Source: Anaerolineales bacterium (GTDB taxonomy: Bacteria; Chloroflexota; Anaerolineae; Anaerolineales; JABWBV01). From it: 64,000 nucleotides of DNA. The stretch is taken from positions 1 through 64,000 of the forward strand of contig JACKAX010000009.1 of NCBI GenBank assembly GCA_020634875.1. Reading direction: 5' to 3'. Below are positions 44,989 to 53,296 of this stretch, piece after piece. Numbering within the stretch: position 1 is the first letter of the stretch; the number at the start of each line of letters is the position of its first letter. The position numbers and the translations under genes are program-made. Under the pieces are notes generated by a model that saw nothing but the letters and a program-made list of their open reading frames with translations, made no database searches and was not told the DNA's origin.

Positions 44989-45205
44989 TCCATTTCTCCA
45001 AAAACTCAACTTGATTCTCTTCAATTATTTCCTGAATTCGCCGAATTTCATAGCGCGAAAATCCGCCACTGTTTTGAAGGCGCACAGGCTGTAACCAAAA
45101 CTTTGCTTTATCATCTTCGCGTTCCACATGTACATGAGGTGGTTCTCCACGATCACCGGAATAAAAGAAAAAACGGTAAGGACCGATGAATTTGATAGTA
45201 GGCAT
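44969..45205 (-). CDS. DUF4160 domain protein
   Basis: A 78-residue protein of the DUF4160 family. It contains FIGPYRFFFYSGDRGEPPHV and HVERED, the typical G-x-R-F-x-F-x-S-x-D-x-x-E-P-x-H-V-H-V motif, then AKFWL and a final helix EFLEKWNEYFA. It is the upstream partner of the DUF2442 gene, with a 20-base overlap. I start at ATG 45205; a longer frame upstream adds 11 residues without support. Confidence 0.88.
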   Translation of the reverse strand: MPTIKFIGPYRFFFYSGDRGEPPHVHVEREDDKAKFWLQPVRLQNSGGFSRYEIRRIQEIIEENQVEFLEKWNEYFAR

Positions 45206-45291
45206 GGTTGGATTATAACATTCAAGAACATCCCCCAAACTGGTTTATAATAGAACAAATCAGCGAAAAACCCCTCGTCTCGTCTCCCCCC

Positions 45292-45333
45292 ATTAACCAT
45301 TAATAATTGACCATTCACAATTCATAATTAACC
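45292..45333. repeat. heptamer array, ATTAACC type, at the polA start
   Basis: Six exact 7-bp steps of the form ATTNAYM (ATTAACC occurs twice, ATTGACC and ATTCATA once each) end three bases before the polA ATG. The junction of two units makes CATAAT at 45323-45328, eight bases before the ATG, so the array may itself supply the -10 box. Confidence 0.8.
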
Positions 45334-45336
45334 CTC

Positions 45337-48192
45337 ATGCCCCAAACCCTCTACCTCATAGACGGCCACGCCCTCGCCTACCGCACCTACTTCGCCCTCA
45401 CGAGCGGCTCCCAGTCCACCTCCCGCTGGACCACTACCAACGGCGAACCCACCGCCGGAACCTACGGCTTCATCAGCGTCCTCCTCCGCTACCTCGAACA
45501 AGACCGCCCCGACTACATGATGGTCGCCTTCGACATCGGACGCACCTTCCGCGACGACCTCTACCCCGAATACAAAGGCACCCGCGAAAAAATGCCCGAA
45601 GACCTCGCCGTCCAAATCGAACGCATCCGCCAACTCGTAGACGCCTTCAACATCCCCCGCCTCGAAATGGAAGGCTACGAAGCCGACGACGTCCTTGGTA
45701 GCGTCGCCCGCAAAGCCGCCGCACAAGGCATCGGCGTCAAAATCATCACCGGCGACCGTGACCTCCTCCAACTCGTAGACGACCGCATCTTCGTCAGCCT
45801 CCCCGACGGCAAATCTCTCGGTGACGCCAAAGACTACGCTGCCAAAGATGTCTTTGAAAAACTCGGCGTCCGTCCTGATCAAGTCGTGGACTACAAAGCC
45901 CTCGTCGGCGACCCTTCCGACAACATCCCCGGCGTCAAAGGCGTCGGCCAAAAAACCGCCGAACGCCTCCTCGCCGACTACAACACCCTCGACAACATCT
46001 ACGCCCACCTCAACGACATCGGCGGTAGCATCGCCAAAAAACTCACCGAAAGCAAAGCAAACGCCTACCTCAGCCAGGAACTCGCCCGCATCATCACCGA
46101 CCTCGACATCCCCCTCGACCTCGAAAAAGCCGATGTCAAAAACTTCGATCCCGCCGCTGTGGAAGACCTCGCCCGCGAACTCGAATTCCGTTCGCTGATG
46201 AAACGCCTCACCGCCCTCGCGGAATCCTTCGGAAAATCCTCCGCGGTCACCACGCCCCCTCCAGGAAAGACCTCCGCACAACCCACCCCGCCCGGACAAC
46301 TCTCCCTCTTCGCCCTCCCTCCCACTTCCCCCACTCCCCCACCCCCCTCCGCCCCTACCCCCCTCCCCGAATCCCCCCCCGCGCATCTCGTAGACACCCC
46401 CGCCACCCTCGCCGAACTTGTCGCCGAACTCCAAACCGCCTCCGTCATCGCCTTCGACACTGAAACCACCTCCACCGACCAAATGCAAGCCGACCTCGTG
46501 GGCATCTCCCTCGCCACCCGTCCCAATGAAGGCTGGTACATCCCCGTCGGCCACCGCGAAGGCCAGCAACTGCCCCTCGCCACCGTCCTCGACGCCCTCC
46601 GCGGCCCGCTCACCAACCCCCACATTCCCAAAACCGGACACAACATCAAATACGATTACATGATGCTCGCCCGCTATGGCCTGCGCGTCACCCCCCTCGC
46701 CTTTGACACCATGATCGCCGAATGGCTGCGCGACCCCAACTCCCGCAACCTCGGCCTCAAACGCCTCGCCTGGGTACGCCTGAACGCCCAAATGACCGAA
46801 ATCGAAGAACTGATCGGCAAAGGCAAAAAGCAGATCACGATGGACCTTGTCCCCATCGCCCAGGCCGCCGCCTACGCGGGCGACGATGCCGAAGTCATCA
46901 TCCGCCTCCAGCCCCTCCTCGAAGCGGACATGGACGCGGTCGCTGCCAAACCCCTGTTTTACGACATGGAAATGCCCCTCGTCCCCATCCTCGCGGACAT
47001 GGAAATGGCCGGGATCACGGTGGACGCCAGTTTCTTGCAAACCATGTCCGGGGAACTGCAAACCCAACTCCAAATCCTCGAAGACAAAATCTACCAGACC
47101 GTCGGCGAACCCTTCAATATTAACTCTACCCAACAGCTTTCCGACGCCCTTTTCAAAACGCTCAAAATCGTTCCCCCGCAAGGCACGAAGAAAAACGCCA
47201 GCGGTCACTACTCCACCGCCGCCGACGTGCTCGAATCCATCCGCGAAGACAACGAAATCGTCGAATGGATTCTCGAACACCGCGAAATCTCCAAACTCAA
47301 ATCCACCTACGTAGACGCCCTCCCCTCTCAGGTCAACCCCCATACCGGACGGGTCCACACCTCCTACAACCAAACCGGCTCCGTCACCGGGCGCATTGCC
47401 TCCAGTGATCCGAACCTGCAAAACATCCCCATCCGCACGGAATTGGGGCGCCGCGTCCGAAAAGCCTTCATGGCCCAACCGGGGCAAACGCTCCTCGCGG
47501 TGGACTACTCTCAGGTCGAACTTCGTATCGTCGCGCACATGGCAAACGATGAAGCGATGATCGCCGCCTTCCGTGCGGGGCAGGACATCCACGCGACCAC
47601 CGCCGCGGCCGTCGCGGGGATACCGCTCGAACAGGTTACAAAGTCCCAACGTCGGCATGCGAAAGCGATCAACTTCGGCCTCATTTACGGGATGAGTGCG
47701 TTCGGCCTCACCCGCACCACCGACCTCACCCTGGCCGAATCTGAAAATTTTGTAAAGGCGTATTTCCAAAAATTCCCCGGTGTGAAAAGTTACCTCGATG
47801 GCATTCGCAAACTGGCGGCACAACAGGGCTACGTCGAAACCCTGCTCGGGCGTCGCCGCTATTTCCCTGGCTTACAAACGATGTCCAACCCCAATGTGCG
47901 GGCGCGGGAAGAGCGTGAAGCCATCAATGCCCCTGTCCAGGGCACGGCTGCAGATATTATGAAACTAGCCATGCTTCGCATCCCCGCTGAGCTACAAAAA
48001 GCGGGACTATCGGCCCGTATGCTTTTACAAGTACACGACGAATTGGTCTTCGAATGTCCTGAAAATGAGGTGCGGGGAACCGCACGTGTGGTGCAAGAAA
48101 CGATGGAAGCGGCATATCCTTTGCAGGTTCCGCTCCTGACCGAGGCGCGTAGTGGACAAAACTGGTATGATTTGAAGCCATTGAATACATAG
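45337..48192 (+). CDS. polA: DNA polymerase I
   Basis: A 951-residue family A polymerase. Residues 1-290 form the 5' nuclease (YLIDGHALAYRTYFAL, VAFDIGRTFRDDLYPEYKGT, YEADDVLGS, ITGDRDLLQLV, IPGVKGVGQKTA). A Pro-rich linker follows. The 3'-5' exonuclease is intact (VIAFDTETTS with D372/E374, GHNIKYDYMML, AYAGDDAEV). The polymerase domain has DYSQVELRIVAHMAND (D723), RRHAKAINFGLIYGMSAFG and VHDELVFE (D901). It works in Okazaki fragment maturation and repair. Codon choice is strongly C-ending in roughly the first 1.7 kb and more even later. No ribosome site precedes the ATG; a heptamer array does. Confidence 0.97.
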   Translation: MPQTLYLIDGHALAYRTYFALTSGSQSTSRWTTTNGEPTAGTYGFISVLLRYLEQDRPDYMMVAFDIGRTFRDDLYPEYKGTREKMPEDLAVQIERIRQLVDAFNIPRLEMEGYEADDVLGSVARKAAAQGIGVKIITGDRDLLQLVDDRIFVSLPDGKSLGDAKDYAAKDVFEKLGVRPDQVVDYKALVGDPSDNIPGVKGVGQKTAERLLADYNTLDNIYAHLNDIGGSIAKKLTESKANAYLSQELARIITDLDIPLDLEKADVKNFDPAAVEDLARELEFRSLMKRLTALAESFGKSSAVTTPPPGKTSAQPTPPGQLSLFALPPTSPTPPPPSAPTPLPESPPAHLVDTPATLAELVAELQTASVIAFDTETTSTDQMQADLVGISLATRPNEGWYIPVGHREGQQLPLATVLDALRGPLTNPHIPKTGHNIKYDYMMLARYGLRVTPLAFDTMIAEWLRDPNSRNLGLKRLAWVRLNAQMTEIEELIGKGKKQITMDLVPIAQAAAYAGDDAEVIIRLQPLLEADMDAVAAKPLFYDMEMPLVPILADMEMAGITVDASFLQTMSGELQTQLQILEDKIYQTVGEPFNINSTQQLSDALFKTLKIVPPQGTKKNASGHYSTAADVLESIREDNEIVEWILEHREISKLKSTYVDALPSQVNPHTGRVHTSYNQTGSVTGRIASSDPNLQNIPIRTELGRRVRKAFMAQPGQTLLAVDYSQVELRIVAHMANDEAMIAAFRAGQDIHATTAAAVAGIPLEQVTKSQRRHAKAINFGLIYGMSAFGLTRTTDLTLAESENFVKAYFQKFPGVKSYLDGIRKLAAQQGYVETLLGRRRYFPGLQTMSNPNVRAREEREAINAPVQGTAADIMKLAMLRIPAELQKAGLSARMLLQVHDELVFECPENEVRGTARVVQETMEAAYPLQVPLLTEARSGQNWYDLKPLNT

Positions 48193-48248
48193 GACGAATT
48201 GCTACCCAGTACACATAATTTACGAAATCGCCTCCCCTGGATTTGGTA

Positions 48249-48299
48249 TATAATCTACCCTGTCTACCCTATTTACCTTATTTACTCTATTTACCCTCT
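48249..48299. repeat. TATAAT box followed by a 9-bp repeat array
   Basis: TATAAT at 48249-48254 is followed at once by five 9-bp units (48255-48299) of the type YTACCCTRT, so a transcript of the TPR gene would begin inside the array. The same unit builds the hairpin at 40623. Confidence 0.7.
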
Positions 48300-48310
48300 G
48301 AGAAAACCAC

Positions 48311-50635
48311 ATGGCTGGCAACCGCGCACATTTTAACGACCTGATGAATAAAGGCCATTCCGCCGCATGGGATTTGGAATGGGAAAAAGCTGCCGCGTAT
48401 TATCGGCAGGCTTTGGATGAATTTTCTGATGATACGACTGCGCTTTCGTACTTGGCCTCTGCTTTATTTGAACTAGGCCGTTACGATGAGGCTCTCCAGT
48501 ATTATCAAAAAGTCGCTCTGACAAACCCTGAAGATCCCTTGCCTATTGAAAAAGTCGCGCAAATTCTCGAAAATCAGGGAAGTTACGAGGCCGCGGCAGA
48601 AACAGCACTCCGTGCGGCGGAACTGCATTATGCTCACAAAGATGTGGAAAAGGCTGTAGAAAACTGGACGCGAAGCATCACACTCCACCCCGAAAATATC
48701 CGTTCTCGCACCCGGCTCGCTCTCACATATGAACGCACCAATCGTAAACCCCAGGCCGTTACCCAATATCTCGCCATTGCCAGCTTGATGCAACACGCTG
48801 GGAACAAGGATCGTGCCGTTGAACTGGTGAACCATGCCCTCAAACTGGTTCCCGACAGCAATGAAGCTAAACAAGCTCTAGGACTGCTTCGGGCGAACCA
48901 ACTCCTTCCCAAGCCCACGGCGCGTGCGCCCCGTCCAAGTGGTGCTTCACCCCGCCTCAAATCACAGGAAACCCCGCAGTTAGAACCACCCCGGCAAGAA
49001 GTGGGCGAAAAGGATATTGACCCCGTTTCTGCTGCCGGGAAAAAAGCCCTTGCCACATTGGCAGAGTTGATGTTTGAGCAACCCGAAGAGGAAGAAACCA
49101 ACGGACGGCGCAGTCTTTCGGCGATTGCGATGGGCACTGGCCCGCTTAGTGCGGCTCGTGTGGAACGTCGTCAAATTGTCTTACACCTTTCTCAAGCGGT
49201 GGATTATCAAGCACGCAACAAAATTCCTGACGCCGCCGAACAGCTAGAAAATGCGGTCAAAGCCGGCTTGAACCACCCCGCTGCATATTTCGACTTGGGT
49301 TTGTTGCGGTTTCAGTTGAACAAATATGAGGACGCGGCCCGTCAGCTTCAACACGCGTCTGGGCATCCCGATTATTCGCTTGCCGCACGTTTGTTGTTAG
49401 GGCAATCATTTCGTAAAATTGGCCGGTCCAAAGAAGCAGCTACTCATCTGTTAGAGGCCCTCAAGCTAGCTGATTCGGCGGTCATAGAAAAAGAATACGC
49501 CCCCAGTCTGCGCCAGGCCTATGAACCCATCATTGAAGCCTTCACGCATGATACTGCGAATCAAACCCACGAAAAATTGAACGCCGCGATTGAGAATTTG
49601 CTTGTACGTCCCGATTGGCGTGAGCAAATGCTCCGTGCCCGCCGCCAACTGCCTACCCCACAACCGGGTATTCCCCCAGCCCCGCTTGCTGAATTGCTTA
49701 CCCAAGCTCAAAGCAGTCAAGTGCTCGAAATGATGACAAATATTCAACAGATGGCACGCAATGGCATGTACCGTCTCGCGATGGAAGAAGCCTACCGCGC
49801 ATTGCACTTTGCACCTACTTTCTTGCCGCTTCATACCTTCATGGGGGATATCTTGCTTCAACAAGATCATCTCCCTGAGGCAATTACCAAACTGAGTGTG
49901 GTTGCCCGTGCCTACAGCGTCCGTGGGGAATCGCACCGGGCGATTGATATTCTACGGAAAGTTACCCGCCTGGCTCCGCTTGACCTGACCACGCGCCGCA
50001 GGTTAATTGAGCAGTTGACTGCCGCTGGACAAATTGAAGCAACCATCCAGGAATACCTCGATCTGGGGGACGTATATTATCGCCTCGCCGAATTAGACAA
50101 GGCCCGCGATACTTACGAAAAGGCTCTAAAAGTTGCTCAGCAATCTAATTTGAATAACTGGACGGCTGAAATTCTCCATCACACTGCCGATATTGATCTT
50201 CAACGGCTCGACTGGCGGCGTGCGCTCCGGCAATACAAACAAATCCAGTCTATTAACCCTGAAGATTTGAAGGCCGCCATTCAGATTGTGGATTTGAACT
50301 ATCGTTTGGGGCAAGAAACCGACGCGCTTGCCGCCCTGGGCAATTTTGTAGACTTTATGAACCGCCGTCGGAAACAACAAGATGTTGTCAAGATGTTAGA
50401 AGAACTGATGCAAATTGATCCGGCTCGGATGGCTATTCAACGAACGTTGGCTGGGCAATATCAGCAAGTGGGGCGTAATGATGATGCAATCGCGCAGTGG
50501 GATGATCTGGGCAACCGTCTTTTGGAAGTGGGGGATAATGATGGTGCTCTACAAGCTATTCGGGCGATTATTCAGCTCAACCCTCCCAATATCTCAGATT
50601 ATCAACAATTGTTGAGAGAATTAGAGAGCCGGTAG
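48311..50635 (+). CDS. TPR-repeat protein
   Basis: A 774-residue soluble protein made mostly of tetratricopeptide repeats. N-terminal units include WEKAAAYYRQALDEFSDDTT and YDEALQYYQKVALTNPEDPL. A central linker (about 195-260) is Pro- and charge-rich (KPTARAPRPSGASPRLKSQE), then a second TPR block runs to the C-terminus (AIDILRKVTRLAPLDLTTRR, KARDTYEKALKVAQQSN). TPR scaffolds mediate protein-protein contacts, and no catalytic domain is seen. There is no signal peptide, so it is cytoplasmic. The gene stands alone, with a bidirectional terminator after it. Confidence 0.9.
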   Translation: MAGNRAHFNDLMNKGHSAAWDLEWEKAAAYYRQALDEFSDDTTALSYLASALFELGRYDEALQYYQKVALTNPEDPLPIEKVAQILENQGSYEAAAETALRAAELHYAHKDVEKAVENWTRSITLHPENIRSRTRLALTYERTNRKPQAVTQYLAIASLMQHAGNKDRAVELVNHALKLVPDSNEAKQALGLLRANQLLPKPTARAPRPSGASPRLKSQETPQLEPPRQEVGEKDIDPVSAAGKKALATLAELMFEQPEEEETNGRRSLSAIAMGTGPLSAARVERRQIVLHLSQAVDYQARNKIPDAAEQLENAVKAGLNHPAAYFDLGLLRFQLNKYEDAARQLQHASGHPDYSLAARLLLGQSFRKIGRSKEAATHLLEALKLADSAVIEKEYAPSLRQAYEPIIEAFTHDTANQTHEKLNAAIENLLVRPDWREQMLRARRQLPTPQPGIPPAPLAELLTQAQSSQVLEMMTNIQQMARNGMYRLAMEEAYRALHFAPTFLPLHTFMGDILLQQDHLPEAITKLSVVARAYSVRGESHRAIDILRKVTRLAPLDLTTRRRLIEQLTAAGQIEATIQEYLDLGDVYYRLAELDKARDTYEKALKVAQQSNLNNWTAEILHHTADIDLQRLDWRRALRQYKQIQSINPEDLKAAIQIVDLNYRLGQETDALAALGNFVDFMNRRRKQQDVVKMLEELMQIDPARMAIQRTLAGQYQQVGRNDDAIAQWDDLGNRLLEVGDNDGALQAIRAIIQLNPPNISDYQQLLRELESR

Positions 50636-50656
50636 CAATGACAGCAATAGCAGGAT

Positions 50657-50699
50657 ACAAAAAACGAGCATCGGAATATTTCCGATGCTCGTTTTTTGT
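50657..50699. terminator. bidirectional rho-independent terminator
   Basis: Perfect 20-bp arms (core ACGAGCATCGGAA) with a 3-base loop, flanked by A6 and T6, between the convergent TPR gene and the gene ending at 50714. Confidence 0.93.
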
Positions 50700-50713
50700 G
50701 TGTATTAAGCAGG

Positions 50714-51706
50714 TCAGGGCGTAATCCGAAACGAGGTGCGGGTTTTCGCTTCAAATGCGGCATTGATGGCTGTAACCTCAATTTCAACGATGCCTACGCC
50801 GTTTTGTGTGGGGTCAAAGGGGAGGGTGTCACTGGTGTAGCCAAATTCGTTTGTAGGGGGGAGGGTAAAGGCGGCTATGGTTTTATTGGGATAAGTGATG
50901 TTTAGGGTGACATTCATCGCCGCGAGGGGGTTAAGATTCTGATCCTGTACGATTACGTACAACGCCTGGGGCTTTCCCCCAGAGACCACCGCTTGCACAG
51001 GAAAGGCATGAACTTGTACAGAGACAATATCCGGGCCAAAGTCCCCCTCCACGGGCCAAAGTAAGGCTGGATCCTCCCCTAGTTGATCAAAATATTGCCG
51101 TCCGAGGTAGGTCACCTGCACTTCCTGGTTCAATCCGGCCTCGACACTATCAGGATGCCATTCCAAACGGGCATATTCGAAGTATTGCACCAACCGTCCG
51201 TCTCGTTCTTCAACGGGCGAAATAGGTTGTCCAAATTGTGAGGAACCTCCTTCTTCAGAGAAGAATTCAAGGAAGGAGTAACACACCTCAAATCCTGTAG
51301 AGAACGTCTGGCAGATGGCTGGATTTTTGGTGAGCGCAAAAGGCTCCCCTGGGTGGTACATTTTTTGTCCCAGTGGAGTTAATTGTACGCGCTGGCCCTC
51401 GGGTCTTTCAGGATGGAGTTCAAACCGGGCTTTTTGGAAATATTGCACCACCAAGCCATCCTTGCCGGTGATACGTTCGGTGACGGGATAGCCATACACC
51501 AGTTCGGGGTTAGGTACTTGCTCGTAAAAGGCCAGGAATTCATCGGTAAGGGTGTGCCCTGTTTGTGGAAAGTTGCCGGGGACAGGGCCTTGCATTACGG
51601 CGATTCGGTAAGTGAAGGCACCGAGCAGTAGGATGAGACCGGCGAAAATCCCAAATTTGAGGAAAGAACGAAGCTTTTTCATGTTTCGATGCATGGATAT
51701 GGACAT
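50714..51706 (-). CDS. membrane-anchored protein with repeated VQYFxxARxExHP motif
   Basis: A 330-residue exported protein. The N-terminal helix is FLKFGIFAGLILLLGAFTY. Then the motif GLVVQYFQKARFELHPE and its second copy GRLVQYFEYARLEWHPD occur about 100 residues apart, each after a YGYPVTE or FGQPISP loop, which marks an internal duplication. I recall this VQYFExARxExHPE repeat in many Chloroflexota secreted proteins, but the function is unknown. The C-terminal ~100 residues form an Ig-like domain (LYVIVQDQNLNPLAAMNVTL). The start at 51706 has GGAA upstream; later ATGs at 51694 and 51682 are possible. Confidence 0.8.
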   Translation of the reverse strand: MSISMHRNMKKLRSFLKFGIFAGLILLLGAFTYRIAVMQGPVPGNFPQTGHTLTDEFLAFYEQVPNPELVYGYPVTERITGKDGLVVQYFQKARFELHPERPEGQRVQLTPLGQKMYHPGEPFALTKNPAICQTFSTGFEVCYSFLEFFSEEGGSSQFGQPISPVEERDGRLVQYFEYARLEWHPDSVEAGLNQEVQVTYLGRQYFDQLGEDPALLWPVEGDFGPDIVSVQVHAFPVQAVVSGGKPQALYVIVQDQNLNPLAAMNVTLNITYPNKTIAAFTLPPTNEFGYTSDTLPFDPTQNGVGIVEIEVTAINAAFEAKTRTSFRITP

Positions 51707-51802
51707 TTCATTTCCATAAATATGTGATCATTATAACAAAGTTGCTCTTCCTCCGAAACAGGGGAGTGTTGCAGCATCATCACAGGGCTTCCCTCGCAAC
51801 AT

Positions 51803-52564
51803 CTATCGGAAACGTGCAAACCCACCACGCCCACGGGCGCGCCCAAAAATCGCTCCCAACCCACCTCCGACTAAGAAGATCGGTGCACAAATCATCATCG
51901 CAATCCCGGCGATCAACATTCCTTTCGCAGCGTCTTTTTCGCTTTGCTCGAAGGTGACCCGGTCACCCGCATATAGTTTTTCAGGAATCACCCCACCCGA
52001 CGAAGCCCTCTGCCCCAAAACGGTCATCAGATCGCCTTCATAAAATCCTTGATACCGTTGGGACCCTTCAGGGAGCCATTCGCCGTTATATTTCGCCTCT
52101 TCCGAGCCGTTGCCGCGCACCACTTCCTCATGTAACGCGCCACCGAATGTTGCATTGGTGGAAGAAAGGACCTGTAACGTCTGTCCGTTGATGTCTAGTA
52201 TTAAATCCGGGTTGACGCGTTTCACCGTGTTCCAATCTCCGCTGGGGTCGGTATCGCCGTCATCGGAGGAACTCCCCGGCGTGACATCCCACTCGTCGAG
52301 TGTGTAAGCTATATAGGAAGAGTCACTAAACAAGGTGGGGTTCCCAGACAATCGTCCAGTTACGAGCACATCTGTTCCTGCAGCGGCGGAATTGACATAG
52401 CCCGCGTCCATTTGGGGCAGATTGCTAATTCGGTTCGCTTCCAGGGCTTGTTGGGGGGCAAAATAGAAGGTGAAAGCAACCCCACAAATACAGATGATGA
52501 TCGAGAAAAAAACGACGCCGATTACAGCGGCGATACGGTCGCGAATGAGTTGAAAAATGTTCAT
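51803..52564 (-). CDS. two-helix membrane protein, unknown function
   Basis: A 253-residue protein that I do not recognise. An N-terminal membrane helix (AAVIGVVFFSIIICICGVAF) is followed by an extracytoplasmic or cytoplasmic beta-rich domain (TDVLVTGRLSGNPTLFSDSS, LMTVLGQRASSGG). A second helix (GMLIAGIAMMICAPIFLVGG) and a short Arg/Gly-rich tail (RARGRGGFARFR) end the chain. The topology of two helices around a beta domain recalls the GIDE-type membrane proteins, without clear sequence match. AAAAGG is upstream of the ATG. Confidence 0.68.
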   Translation of the reverse strand: MNIFQLIRDRIAAVIGVVFFSIIICICGVAFTFYFAPQQALEANRISNLPQMDAGYVNSAAAGTDVLVTGRLSGNPTLFSDSSYIAYTLDEWDVTPGSSSDDGDTDPSGDWNTVKRVNPDLILDINGQTLQVLSSTNATFGGALHEEVVRGNGSEEAKYNGEWLPEGSQRYQGFYEGDLMTVLGQRASSGGVIPEKLYAGDRVTFEQSEKDAAKGMLIAGIAMMICAPIFLVGGGLGAIFGRARGRGGFARFR

Positions 52565-53296
52565 ATGGTATAACCTTTTTATGAATTTTGCTTAATCAGA
52601 AAAGGAGGCTGAGTTTTTACAATACTTGAAAAAACAAGCTTTTTCTCTGAAACCATAAGATTCCTGCCTTCAAACAACATTAAAAAGCAGGTTATGCTGT
52701 CTGAAATGCAAAAGCCCGGTTTTTAATCTTTAGGGGACAATCTGAAGTAAAGTATAAAATAACCCCAACGCCATGTAAATGTCAGGCTTTTTTGCACGCG
52801 AGATATAGCCGTTTTCGCAAAAGTCAATACTTTAGGTCGCCACTTAATACCTAATTTGTATAAAACTCAAATGAGAAAAATATGCTATGATCACTCCCGT
52901 CGCATATATCTAAACAAATTGTTGCCCCCAACTGTGTTTGAAACTAGAAAAAACTTGATTTGTATTACAAATCCTTGCGTTTCTCATCCAACTGGAAAGT
53001 TGCAACTTTTTGACTCTTGTGTGTTTGTTCCGGGATGATGTTGCGATTGGTACTCATTACAGTGTAATGTAAGGTTTTCCACGTTTGCGCACAACAAACT
53101 TCAAAAGACTTTGTTTACATTGTACCCATCTGGTTTCGCAAATTTTCCACAAATTATTATTATTCCTTTATATGATTCTTGGTAGCGCTTTTAGGCACTA
53201 TCATTAGTTATGGGAATAATCTGGAGGTAGCTGCGCAACAAAAGTTTGTATTTAATCCCCCCACCCCTTCATTCTAAAATTTACTAGGAGATTGTG
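52565..53296. other. 730-bp AT-rich region upstream of a large surface-protein gene
   Basis: No credible gene seen; a 60-codon frame at 52856-53038 has no ribosome site or usual composition. It holds an extended -10-like TGCTATGAT (52883-52891) and a perfect 15-bp palindrome, CATTACAGTGTAATG (53055-53069), that could be an operator. The gene at 53297 would then have a leader of about 400 bases. It parallels the long leader of the protease gene. Confidence 0.5.

Noticed and set aside
45328..47823. An 831-codon minus-strand open frame across polA
   Set aside because: It is an artefact of C-ending codons in polA; its translation is low-complexity Gly/Glu/Val/Phe with no domain, and polA motifs are intact on the other strand.
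52856..53038. A 60-codon frame in the 730-bp leader
   Set aside because: No ribosome site, no conserved-looking composition and no neighbouring partner.
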